Shown here in pieces: positions 28,423 through 38,032 of a stretch of 64,000 nt of DNA. Under the pieces are notes generated by a model, which saw only the letters and a list, made by a program, of their open reading frames with translations, searched no databases and was not told the DNA's origin. The DNA is from an uncultured Cycloclasticus sp. (GTDB lineage: Bacteria > Pseudomonadota > Gammaproteobacteria > Methylococcales > Cycloclasticaceae), in contig CAJXOJ010000002.1 of assembly GCA_913057515.1 (NCBI GenBank), forward strand, positions 1-64,000. The letters run 5' to 3'. How positions within the stretch are numbered: the stretch's first letter is position 1; each line of letters begins with the position of its first letter. A program made the position numbers and the translations under genes.

Positions 28423-29380
28423 TTGCTACACCTTTGGGATATGTCAAAGCAAAGTTAGTTTTTTTGGTTAAATGAATGGTGTTTGACAAATGCTTGGCAG
28501 TCCTAAGGTTAGCAACGACCAGCGTTGATTGCATGGGTGTAATGTTTGCTTTTCCACCATTCAATAGGCGAATGACTGTGAGGGCTAAGTCTTTCCCAAT
28601 TTGTTGATTATCTGGAAGTATTGATAAAAGGGCGCCTCGACGAACATGCGACGGATTACTAGATATTACAACTTGTTTATATTTCCAAGCATCAGATAAA
28701 ACCCGAGGTAGTAAGCTTTTATTGTCTAATGTTGGATCGTGATGTAGAAGCCATAAAGCATCCTCGGTAGGGTTACTATTACGGACAATTTCTTTATATT
28801 TTAAGGCCGCTTGTTGTAAGTTAGATACTTTATGAGGGATGATCGTAAGACCATTTTTAGCAGTGCTTTCAATCGCTCTTTGTACTAACCAGCCATTAGC
28901 CGTTGGGTCAAATACAACATGAATTTCCTTAATGCTTGGTTGGATTTTTTTTAATTCTGCAAAAAGCAGAGCAGGGTCTGGGTTCATCGAGACACCACTA
29001 TGGCCTTTTTTTATGTCCTGACCTGACAGAAATAATGCACCATGAACCGTTTTAAATGATGTGGCGATTTTCTCTTGAAGGGGAATGTTTTCCCTGCCAA
29101 GTAGGATGACAGCGTCGGGGTTAGTTTTTTGTAAAGAGAGCAGGAGTTCCTCTTCATCTAATGATTTATCAAAGGTTAGTGCTTGAATATTAAGTTGAGG
29201 TTGCTCTTTAATGCCGTTGATAATGGCATCGAAAAATGTGCTGTAGGGCTTTCTTGCCTCAGGGTATAAAACAGTGATATTGAATGTGGCATTAGCCCGT
29301 AGATCATCATCCGCGATAGTACTGGTACAAAAAAGCAGCACTAGCATTAGAGCGCCATAAAATTTTTTAAAGTATGCCAT
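28415..29380 (-). CDS. Periplasmic ABC-type substrate-binding protein, probable sensor partner
   Basis: A 321 aa protein with a clear signal peptide (ALMLVLLFCTSTIADDD) and the two-lobe pattern of the ABC_sub_bind (TrpX/YtfQ-like) group: NITVLYPEARKPYS at the start, PDAVILLG, the hinge stretch EIHVVFDPTANGW and VVISSNPSHVRRGALLSI. No transporter permease or ATPase lies nearby. Instead it sits between a TonB receptor (60 bases upstream) and the hybrid kinase (8-base overlap downstream). It therefore probably presents a ligand to the kinase rather than to a transporter. The ligand is unknown. Confidence 0.8.
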   Translation of the reverse strand: MAYFKKFYGALMLVLLFCTSTIADDDLRANATFNITVLYPEARKPYSTFFDAIINGIKEQPQLNIQALTFDKSLDEEELLLSLQKTNPDAVILLGRENIPLQEKIATSFKTVHGALFLSGQDIKKGHSGVSMNPDPALLFAELKKIQPSIKEIHVVFDPTANGWLVQRAIESTAKNGLTIIPHKVSNLQQAALKYKEIVRNSNPTEDALWLLHHDPTLDNKSLLPRVLSDAWKYKQVVISSNPSHVRRGALLSILPDNQQIGKDLALTVIRLLNGGKANITPMQSTLVVANLRTAKHLSNTIHLTKKTNFALTYPKGVAND

Positions 29381-29440
29381 TGCGTTTCAATCGTCCCTGA
29401 TTATGTTGTATAAGGCTTTGTAAATACAGTTAACACAAAC

Positions 29441-31501
29441 TTAATGTAGAGATTTACGGAGTTCAATAAAAAAACCTCTACCTGCTAACGGTAAATCATT
29501 AGCAATAGCACCAGGTGCTAATGAGGGCTCTCTTGTATCTTCATTAAATAAATTTCTTGCCGATATAGCGAATTCATATCCGGGTGAAAATTCTTTTGCG
29601 CGTATGGTTAAATCCACTAGGCTGTAATCATCAATATCTGAACGTGTATCGCCATTAGCCCGTTGTCTATCCATTACGTGATTAAATTGTGAGTTGACAG
29701 ACCACGTGGGGGTCAGTGTGTAGTTGGCTCTTACATACAGTTGCTGTTGCGGTGAGTCAGCAGCATCACTATTGGTACCTTTGTCTTTAGATGATTGGTA
29801 GGCATAATTACCGTATACCGTTAATTTATCGGTCGCTTTCCAATTAACTTCCATTTCTAAACCATGGCCTGTTTGTTTACCTGTATTGTTGGCAGTTGTT
29901 GGGTCAAAGCGGATAATGTCTGACATTTGATAATAGAAAACATTAAAACCCACTTTTAAATCGTGAGTAGCGGCATAGTCAAAGGCAACTTCATAAGTAT
30001 CGATAACCTCAGGATCTAAGTCTGGATTGCCAATAGCTACAGGGTTATTAATATTAAACTGCTCAGCAAAAGAGGGCGCTCTGAATGAGCGTCCATATAA
30101 TAATTTGCTGGTGAAACGGTAACTCGTTTGCCATACTAATGCTAATCGAGGGTTTAATGTGCCACCAAAGTCAGAGTAGTGGTCATACCGTAAGCCAGCT
30201 GTTAATGTCCAGTCAGGGGCGAAGTCCCAGGCGTCTTGTATAAAACCATAGTAAATTTTGCGGGTTTTTTCTTGATTAAATGGGAACGAGTCACTGACAT
30301 CGATAACACCAGGAAGAGGAATTAATACAACACCAAAGGGTGTGTAGTTCTTCTTTTCTTCAATTTTGTATTGATCTTGATGGTGGAAACCAATACCAAC
30401 ACGAATATCGTGATTTTTTAGGCCAGTATAGAAGCTAGATAAGTCGATTCGGTTGTGGCGCTCATAGACATCGGGTTGGCCGATTACACCGTTTGGGAAA
30501 ACACCGGCACCGGTATCAGTGCCAGGCGGTAACAACATAGCATTGGTTTTAGTGAACGTATTGAAAAAACTATATTGTGCTTTAAAGTCCCAATTCTCAG
30601 AAAAATCTGTATTAAGGTAGGTGAGGTCAGCGTTATATCGCTGGGAGTTAGCTTCTCCAACGGTATCTAAGGCTTCAAATAGGCCAGCACCGGCGTTTAT
30701 TTCACGTTGTTGATAACCCAGTCGAATCTGCCATTTATCATTAGACAGGTCTATACGGGTATCCAAAGACTGGCGCCCCAGATTTACACTACCAGGGGCC
30801 AAGGATGCGTTTGTTCCAAGGAATGGGTTTGAATCAAGCACCGTTTGAAAATCAACATCAATTTTTTCATGTTGGCCGTGAGTGTCTAAAACTTGTACAG
30901 AAAACGCGGTATTCCAGCCAGCTACTGAACCCCCATATTGTAACCAACCCCTATACTCATCAAAACTACCGGCAGATGCGCCTACTTCCAGCCCATCAAT
31001 TTCGGTAGCATTTTTAGTAATGATATTAATGGTTCCAGCAAAGGCATCTGCACCATATAGCGCGGAGCCGGGGCCACGAATAACTTCAATACGAGAAATA
31101 TTTTCAACAGGCATGCCACCCCAAGATTGGGAGCGGTCGCCAGCGAATATATTGGTAATTGGAATACCATTTATTAACATCAATACTTGTGGGTTTGTAT
31201 TTGAACTAATACCACGTATCTGATAAATGGGGTTATATCCGCCAGCTGAATAGGATACATGTAAGCCAGGGACTGTTTCTAATACTTCATCTATATCGTG
31301 TGCACCGATTTGACGTATGGTTTTAGCGGAAATAATACTGGCTACTGCCGGTGCTTGTGAGACTGTTTGTTTACGGCCCGTTGCAATATAGAGGAAATCC
31401 ACATCATCATAGAGACCTTCAAAAGCCTTTTCAGTAGCAAAAGAGGGAGTGGTAGAGACGTAAAATAAAGCGAGCAGGAAGCAAGAGGGTAATTTTTTCA
31501 T
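29441..31501 (-). CDS. TonB-dependent outer-membrane receptor
   Basis: A 686 aa outer-membrane protein with signal peptide (CFLLALFYVSTTPSFA), an N-terminal plug domain (QAPAVASIISAKTIRQIGAHDIDEVL, IEVIRGPGSALYGADAFAGTINI) and a C-terminal 22-strand-type barrel. The plug resembles siderophore, vitamin or colicin receptors of the FepA/CirA/BtuB kind. The extreme C-terminus FFIELRKSLH keeps aromatic residues but does not end in one. The substrate cannot be told. The neighbours are a binding protein and a c-di-GMP kinase downstream and metabolic genes upstream. No tonB/exbB/exbD or iron-uptake genes are near. Confidence 0.92.
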   Translation of the reverse strand: MKKLPSCFLLALFYVSTTPSFATEKAFEGLYDDVDFLYIATGRKQTVSQAPAVASIISAKTIRQIGAHDIDEVLETVPGLHVSYSAGGYNPIYQIRGISSNTNPQVLMLINGIPITNIFAGDRSQSWGGMPVENISRIEVIRGPGSALYGADAFAGTINIITKNATEIDGLEVGASAGSFDEYRGWLQYGGSVAGWNTAFSVQVLDTHGQHEKIDVDFQTVLDSNPFLGTNASLAPGSVNLGRQSLDTRIDLSNDKWQIRLGYQQREINAGAGLFEALDTVGEANSQRYNADLTYLNTDFSENWDFKAQYSFFNTFTKTNAMLLPPGTDTGAGVFPNGVIGQPDVYERHNRIDLSSFYTGLKNHDIRVGIGFHHQDQYKIEEKKNYTPFGVVLIPLPGVIDVSDSFPFNQEKTRKIYYGFIQDAWDFAPDWTLTAGLRYDHYSDFGGTLNPRLALVWQTSYRFTSKLLYGRSFRAPSFAEQFNINNPVAIGNPDLDPEVIDTYEVAFDYAATHDLKVGFNVFYYQMSDIIRFDPTTANNTGKQTGHGLEMEVNWKATDKLTVYGNYAYQSSKDKGTNSDAADSPQQQLYVRANYTLTPTWSVNSQFNHVMDRQRANGDTRSDIDDYSLVDLTIRAKEFSPGYEFAISARNLFNEDTREPSLAPGAIANDLPLAGRGFFIELRKSLH

Positions 31502-31558
31502 GTACGAATTTATAAAGCTTTATGTTATTTAAAGTAAGCGTAGTTCTTATTTTATAAA

Positions 31559-32359
31559 TTACCAGCTTCTTGTTTCTTGCCCAGTATAATTCAGTCGTTG
31601 ACAGCTTAATGGAAAAAAACTGCCTTCTTTTTTATTCACTGAATCTATATAACAAGGGATGATGCCAGCTGTAAAAGCGATTATTGAGCAGTAGTAATGC
31701 TCTTCAATACTTAATCCTAAATCGGCTAGTAAAGCAGCAGTCAGTGCTGCAGAATTCATACGCATACGATATTTTTTTTGGATCAAAAAATTTTCTATGT
31801 TTTGTGCGGTTTTTAGGTGAATTCCATCAGAAAGCTTTAGTGCAGAAGCTTTTTTAAGTAATGGTTTTATACGCTCATCATGCTGGGCAATAGGACGACC
31901 ATAACCTGGGATGACGCGTTTTAGTTTTAATTCACTTCTAATTATTTCTGACAGAGAGCCACCAGAATTTTCGACGCGTGTGGCGCGTCTGATAAATGCA
32001 CTTGCCTGAAAACCAACCTGATTTCCATAAGTGTTAGCCTCGGACACTGCGATTGCAGATGAAACGCCAAGTATACCAGTAGAATTGGCTGTGCCAGCTA
32101 GAGCGGCCACGCGGTTATTCCAAATTCTTGGGTCTGGATAACTAATGGTTAGTGACCAGATGGCCTGTATTAGCTCTATGTGCTTATCAGGCAGCAGTCT
32201 ACCAGTTACTCCAAACATTAAGTACTTGAACCAGTTTAAATCATTAAGTTCAGTGAATAAGTCCTTTCCTCGTAAAACAACGCGTTCACCGGGAAAGGCT
32301 GCGCCCATTTCAGTATGCCAATTGTCTTCAGCTTGCTCTAATGTTGATGGACCTTTCAT
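31559..32359 (-). CDS. Citrate-synthase-like protein B (half-size, divergent active site)
   Basis: A 266 aa protein resembling the citrate synthase/citryl-CoA lyase fold but much shorter than true citrate synthase (about 430). ISYPDPRIWNNRVAALAG aligns with the neighbouring paralogue (ANPGPRDLSVRAAMNGG). PGYGRPIAQHDERIKPLL corresponds to the citrate synthase GFGHRVYxxxDPRA segment, but the catalytic His is Arg155. The region that should carry the other active-site His reads SEANTYGNQVGF. It begins 8 bases after its paralogue, so a heteromeric complex is likely. Automatic annotation would probably say citryl-CoA lyase; I would not commit to that reaction. Confidence 0.7.
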   Translation of the reverse strand: MKGPSTLEQAEDNWHTEMGAAFPGERVVLRGKDLFTELNDLNWFKYLMFGVTGRLLPDKHIELIQAIWSLTISYPDPRIWNNRVAALAGTANSTGILGVSSAIAVSEANTYGNQVGFQASAFIRRATRVENSGGSLSEIIRSELKLKRVIPGYGRPIAQHDERIKPLLKKASALKLSDGIHLKTAQNIENFLIQKKYRMRMNSAALTAALLADLGLSIEEHYYCSIIAFTAGIIPCYIDSVNKKEGSFFPLSCQRLNYTGQETRSW

Positions 32360-32367
32360 AATATGCT

Positions 32368-33183
32368 TCAGGTGGATTGGTTGGAGGATTTAGGGCCAGG
32401 GTCATTGGCAAGTGTTAGCTTATTTCCAAAGAACGGATATTTTCGCCATCCCAGTTTTTTTTGTTCAAGAGTATGAACGGCAGCGCCTGGTAATCGTAAC
32501 AACAAAAATAGCATTTCAGCTTGTTCGTCAGTGAAATCTAAATCGGTAAATGCAGCAGCAATAACACCTGTCATGCTTAATGGACAATCAGCTGCTTGCT
32601 CAAATTCCGTTCGGTTAGTTGATAAGTAGGCAAGCGCCCCTTCGGGATAAATCGTTGTTAAGTGATTTAGTGTTTGTAAAACGGGTGTGGCGCAACTGGC
32701 CCCATACGGATCAAAGCCTGGTGTATGTTCACTGCGAGGCCAAACCTCAACGTCCGCTTCATCTTGATAGTCAGATAAGTTTTGCTGCCAAAGGGTAAGA
32801 TCAAACTGACATTGCTGCCATAAGCGCATGACTTGATAAACCTCTCTTGCGCCACCATTTTTACCAGCACCTGGGGCTAAGGCAGCCATTAAGCAAGAGG
32901 CTGCTGTTGAACCACCAACACCGCCATTCATGGCAGCACGTACACTTAAATCGCGTGGGCCTGGGTTAGCAATGGCAATGGCAATGGTTTCTAGCAATTT
33001 AGACTGCCAGGGTTGAGGTTTTTCTAATTTAAAGAGTAAATAAATATATTCCGACCAAGAGATTTTGCCCAATAAGTCGCCATAAACATCGTAACCGGAA
33101 CAATATGAGGTTTTTGCAGCAAAGGGGTTGTCGGGCTCTTCTTCTTCAAGCCATATTTTGGTAGTAATTTTTTCTTTCTGCAT
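32368..33183 (-). CDS. Citrate-synthase-like protein A (half-size, divergent active site)
   Basis: A 271 aa paralogue of the next gene. AMNGGVGGSTAASCLMAALA and GAGKNGGAREVYQVM match the citrate synthase core around its LHGGANEAV motif, but Asn109 stands where the catalytic His should be. HTPGFDPYGASCATPVLQTL covers the second active-site loop, again without the GHR motif. The preserved glycine-rich core suggests CoA or acyl-CoA binding. It starts 2 bases after the thiamine-diphosphate enzyme ends, so translation is probably coupled. The product is unknown; a two-subunit lyase or condensing enzyme acting with the thiamine enzyme is an inference. Confidence 0.7.
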   Translation of the reverse strand: MQKEKITTKIWLEEEEPDNPFAAKTSYCSGYDVYGDLLGKISWSEYIYLLFKLEKPQPWQSKLLETIAIAIANPGPRDLSVRAAMNGGVGGSTAASCLMAALAPGAGKNGGAREVYQVMRLWQQCQFDLTLWQQNLSDYQDEADVEVWPRSEHTPGFDPYGASCATPVLQTLNHLTTIYPEGALAYLSTNRTEFEQAADCPLSMTGVIAAAFTDLDFTDEQAEMLFLLLRLPGAAVHTLEQKKLGWRKYPFFGNKLTLANDPGPKSSNQST

Positions 33184-33185
33184 GA

Positions 33186-34937
33186 TTACTTTAGACCTTT
33201 CAGTCGTGTTGCAATAGGGGGGATCTCTTCTGCATCGATTCTTATATCGAGAAGTGTTGGACCGTTACGATTACACATTTGAGCAATATCTAGGTTGAGT
33301 AGCTCATTGGCTGTTTCAACAGTTTGGCTTGCAATACCCATGGCTGAAGCCATTAATGCATAGCTAATATTTGGTAATTTATTAGCAATATCAGCAGATT
33401 TATTTAACAGTTGGCCGTGTTTGACCATACCCAAGTGTTGATCATTCATAATGAGGAAAATAATATTAAGATTTTCTTGTAGTGCAACGGTAATTTCGTT
33501 TCCTGACATTAGAAAGCTTCCATCTCCCACAATACAAATTATAGGGTCATTAGGGTGAGCTAGTGCTGTGCCAATGGCACTACCGACAGACCAACCCATT
33601 GAACAGAATTCAGCGCAGATTTGTATTAGATCAGTGTTACCTGAGTGCCTATCGCTAGGATTTAGGTAATGAATAGCCCATGCTAGGTTATTGCCTGTGT
33701 CAGCTAAGTAACGTGCGTTAGCTGGAAAAACTTGGGTTAATTGAGTCATGAGATACTGCGGCTTTAAAGGGCTTGATGCATCAGTGGTTTTAGCTGGTTC
33801 ATCAAATTCAAAATAAAGAAATTTATTGTCCTCAGTTAGTGTCTTGGCGGGAGTTTCTTTTTTATCTTTTACTAGAGTACTACAGTTGTCTAAAACGGCT
33901 TCTAAAATAGTAGGAATATGACCACCTACTTGAAGTTTAGCCATAGAGGATCGAGTAAAGTTCTCTTGATTACTGTCAATATGGATGAGTTTGTTATTAA
34001 GTAGGGATAATTGATCCCAGGCATTGCTGGTGAACTCACCTAAAGCAGAACCAATAACAACAATGGTATCTACAGTATCCTGTTGAAGAGCCTTGCTCGC
34101 ACTTTTATGCCCAGCAAAGCCGATTACTCCACGGTATGAAGGATGATTAGGGTTGATGAACCCTTTGCCATCCGGCGTAGCAACAAATTCGATACCCATT
34201 TTATTTATACAGTCCGCCAATAAGTCACTGCAATTTTTTGCGCCTGCGCCGACGACAAAGATGGTTTTTTTTGAATTATTTAATTCCGTTAATAAGTCTT
34301 GTATAGCATTTTCATCTTTTAAAACGGGGTGTCTTATTACATTTGCTATATTAATTGGCTGTTGATTGATGGGAATAGTGCTTTTTAAAATATCGTTTGG
34401 AATACTTAGGTGTGTAGGGCCAGGTGGTGAGCTAAAAGCCGACATAATGGCGGAGACAAGCTTATGCTCAAATTGTTCAACATGCGTGATATAACTACTG
34501 TATTTGGTGAACAATTGAAAAATACTGGTAATATCTATTCCGGTATCACCAGACTCTTGCATGGCCTTTTTGCCTACTTTATCTTGAGCAGTTTGCGGCG
34601 TGATAATTAGTAATGGTGTGTTGTTTTCGTAGGAGGAGGCAATACCGGTAATCATATTGGTAGCGCCAGGCCCAGTTGTAGAGCAGCACACGCCCAGCTT
34701 ACCTGTATTTCTTGCGTATGCATCGGCCATAAAAACGGCTCCAGTTTCATGCCTTGCGGTGATGGCTCGAATGCCGCCACGCTTTTCACTTTTAGCTAAG
34801 GCGTTATAAAGAGGCTCTATAGCACCGCCAGGAATACCAAAAATAAACTCGACACCTATCTTTTCTAAATAATGGAGTAGGAGGTCACAGCTAGCTATTT
34901 CACTTTGTGGGTTAAATTTTGGAGGGGTGTCACTCAT
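33186..34937 (-). CDS. Thiamine-diphosphate enzyme, acetolactate-synthase-like
   Basis: A 583 aa protein with the three-domain layout of the acetolactate synthase/benzoylformate decarboxylase group. The activating Glu64 is in ARHETGAVFMADAYAR, STTGPGATNMITG lies in the N-terminal domain, and the diphosphate motif GDGSFLMSGNEITVALQ ends in MNDQ. The acetolactate-synthase loop LGMVRQWQ is LGMVKHGQ here, so the Trp that selects 2-ketobutyrate is missing. No ilvN partner is adjacent. It is therefore probably not the branched-chain biosynthetic enzyme but a related 2-oxoacid decarboxylase or ligase. It heads a tight operon with two citrate-synthase-like genes (gaps of 2 and 8 bases). Confidence 0.8.
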   Translation of the reverse strand: MSDTPPKFNPQSEIASCDLLLHYLEKIGVEFIFGIPGGAIEPLYNALAKSEKRGGIRAITARHETGAVFMADAYARNTGKLGVCCSTTGPGATNMITGIASSYENNTPLLIITPQTAQDKVGKKAMQESGDTGIDITSIFQLFTKYSSYITHVEQFEHKLVSAIMSAFSSPPGPTHLSIPNDILKSTIPINQQPINIANVIRHPVLKDENAIQDLLTELNNSKKTIFVVGAGAKNCSDLLADCINKMGIEFVATPDGKGFINPNHPSYRGVIGFAGHKSASKALQQDTVDTIVVIGSALGEFTSNAWDQLSLLNNKLIHIDSNQENFTRSSMAKLQVGGHIPTILEAVLDNCSTLVKDKKETPAKTLTEDNKFLYFEFDEPAKTTDASSPLKPQYLMTQLTQVFPANARYLADTGNNLAWAIHYLNPSDRHSGNTDLIQICAEFCSMGWSVGSAIGTALAHPNDPIICIVGDGSFLMSGNEITVALQENLNIIFLIMNDQHLGMVKHGQLLNKSADIANKLPNISYALMASAMGIASQTVETANELLNLDIAQMCNRNGPTLLDIRIDAEEIPPIATRLKGLK

Positions 34938-35097
34938 GTTGCCTCATAATAGGGGTTGATTTTAAAATATCTATATAAAACAGTGGCTTAATTTGTCAAC
35001 CTAAATCAACCTATTAGCTTATTCAAAATTAATCGAATTCGATCCTTTTGTAAAGAGCTTCTATTTTAAAAAATGGTTTTTTAAAATTTATATATAA

Positions 35098-35180
35098 AAG
35101 TAAGGAATACTCACTTAATCAATCATCGGGTGTTCTGTAAAATCAACGATATCTGATTAACGTCGAGGTATTCCTTACTT
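35098..35180. repeat. 83-bp element bounded by perfect 13-bp inverted repeats
   Basis: AAGTAAGGAATAC (35098-35110) is the exact reverse complement of GTATTCCTTACTT (35168-35180). The inside holds smaller partial repeats around AATCA/TGATT. It could be a small non-autonomous mobile element, an RNA structure upstream of the thiamine-enzyme operon, or paired regulator sites. I see no target-site duplication at the ends. Confidence 0.75.
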
Positions 35181-35194
35181 GAGGAAAGAGCACT

Positions 35195-35230
35195 CAACCC
35201 TATGGCACATAGACTTGTGTAATAGGGTTG
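35195..35230. repeat. Nested inverted repeat next to the 83-bp element
   Basis: CAACCCTAT (35195-35203) pairs with ATAGGGTTG (35222-35230), and CACA/TGTG can pair inside, giving a compact hairpin on either strand. GAGGAA to its left and TTCCTC to its right may extend it. There is no T-run on the minus strand, so it is a poor rho-independent terminator for lpd; the role is unclear. Confidence 0.65.
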
Positions 35231-35292
35231 TTCAAGATATTCCTCTCTATTAGCAATAACTGGGGAGGATCTATTCTTGATGGGGTGGCTAA

Positions 35293-36738
<1,446 letters not shown>

Positions 36739-36747
36739 CTACTCTGT

Positions 36748-38007
36748 TTAAACGTTTAACAATAATCTTGCAGGGTCTTCTAAAAAGTCTTTAATGGTGA
36801 CTAAGAAAGAGACAGCTTCTTTACCATCAATAATACGATGATCATAAGATAGGGCCAGGAACATCATTGGACGTATGACCATTTCACCATTTTCAACCAT
36901 GACACGTTGGTTAATAGCGTGCATGCCCAAAATGGCACTTTGAGGCGGGTTTAATATCGGGGTAGACATCATTGAGCCGAACACGCCACCGTTAGTAATG
37001 GTAAAGGTGCCACCGGTTAGATCATCAAGACCTAATTTGCCGTCACGCGCTTTGACGCCAAAATCTGCTATACCACTTTCAATGGCTGCAAAGTTCTTTA
37101 GATCAGCATCTCTTAAAACGGGAACGACTAAACCGCGTGGAGAAGAAACGGCTATCCCAATATCATAGTAACCATGATAAATAATATCTTGCTCATCAAC
37201 GGATGCATTAACGGCTGGGAAAAGCTTTAGAGACTCAACGGCAGCTTTAACAAAAAAGGACATAAAGCCTAATTTAGTATCGTGAACCTTCGAAAACTTA
37301 TCTTTGTATTTGCTGCGAATATCCATAATAGGTTGCATGTTAACCTCGTTAAAGGTAGTTAACATGGCGGTGTTTTGTTGTGCTTGAATTAACCGTTCAG
37401 CAACTTTTGCGCGAAGGCGTGTCATGGGTACGCGTTGCTCAGCACGATCGCTTGTTGGTAAGGTTGGTATCGGTGTTGCTTCAGCAGCTTTGTTTGGAAC
37501 TGAGCTAGCCATTGAAGATGAAAGGCTAGCTTCGCCGTTGTTTGCTTGAGTTTTAATGTAATTAAGGACGTCTGTTTTAGTGATTCTGCCGCCTTTACCT
37601 GTCGCGGAAATTTTTTGTGTATCTAGCCCGTGGTCGGCAACTAGTTTTCTAACTGCTGGACTTAGCGCGGCTGTTGAGCCTGAGTTTTTTTCAACAGGTA
37701 ATGATGCAGTGCTTGGAGAAGTGTCGGCTGCAGCAGGCTCAGGTGTTGAGCTTGGTGCTGAGGCAGCACTGCCTGCTTCAATACGAGCGAGAAGTTGGCC
37801 GCTTAGTACGGTAGAGCCTTCCGGTTCAATAATTTCAGCCAACACACCGTCGGCTAGAGCGGGAACTTCAAGAACAACTTTGTCTGTTTCGAGGTCAACT
37901 AGGTTTTCATCTTTTAATATGGTGTCACCAGCTTTTTTATGCCATGTGACTAAAGTAGCGTCTGCGACTGATTCTGGAAGGCTAGGTACTACGACTTCAA
38001 TGCTCAT
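36748..38007 (-). CDS. sucB: 2-oxoglutarate dehydrogenase E2, dihydrolipoyl succinyltransferase
   Basis: Core transacylase of the 2-oxoglutarate dehydrogenase complex. One N-terminal lipoyl domain carries the modified Lys in [13 protein letters not shown]. An Ala/Pro/Ser-rich linker follows, then the E1/E3-binding domain ([16 protein letters not shown]...[10 protein letters not shown]) and the catalytic domain ending in [14 protein letters not shown] with the active-site His. Length 419 aa fits SucB. It starts 25 bases after sucA and has a clear AAAGGAAT ribosome site. Confidence 0.97.
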   Translation of the reverse strand: MSIEVVVPSLPESVADATLVTWHKKAGDTILKDENLVDLETDKVVLEVPALADGVLAEIIEPEGSTVLSGQLLARIEAGSAASAPSSTPEPAAADTSPSTASLPVEKNSGSTAALSPAVRKLVADHGLDTQKISATGKGGRITKTDVLNYIKTQANNGEASLSSSMASSVPNKAAEATPIPTLPTSDRAEQRVPMTRLRAKVAERLIQAQQNTAMLTTFNEVNMQPIMDIRSKYKDKFSKVHDTKLGFMSFFVKAAVESLKLFPAVNASVDEQDIIYHGYYDIGIAVSSPRGLVVPVLRDADLKNFAAIESGIADFGVKARDGKLGLDDLTGGTFTITNGGVFGSMMSTPILNPPQSAILGMHAINQRVMVENGEMVIRPMMFLALSYDHRIIDGKEAVSFLVTIKDFLEDPARLLLNV

Positions 38008-38032
38008 GTTTATTCCTTTTTAACGTCTATTA

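Larger units (their letters stand above)
34938..35292. other. Structured intergenic region between lpd and the thiamine enzyme gene
   Basis: About 355 bases with no gene. The left third (34940-35095) is very AT-rich and should contain the promoter of the downstream minus-strand operon. The right part is packed with inverted repeats (listed separately) and probably also ends sucA-sucB-lpd transcription, although no classic T-run terminator is present. Confidence 0.6.

Noticed and set aside
33186-34937. Annotation as biosynthetic acetolactate synthase (ilvB/ilvI)
   Set aside because: No regulatory subunit gene follows, the specificity-loop Trp is absent and the neighbours are citrate-synthase-like genes, so only the broad family is claimed.
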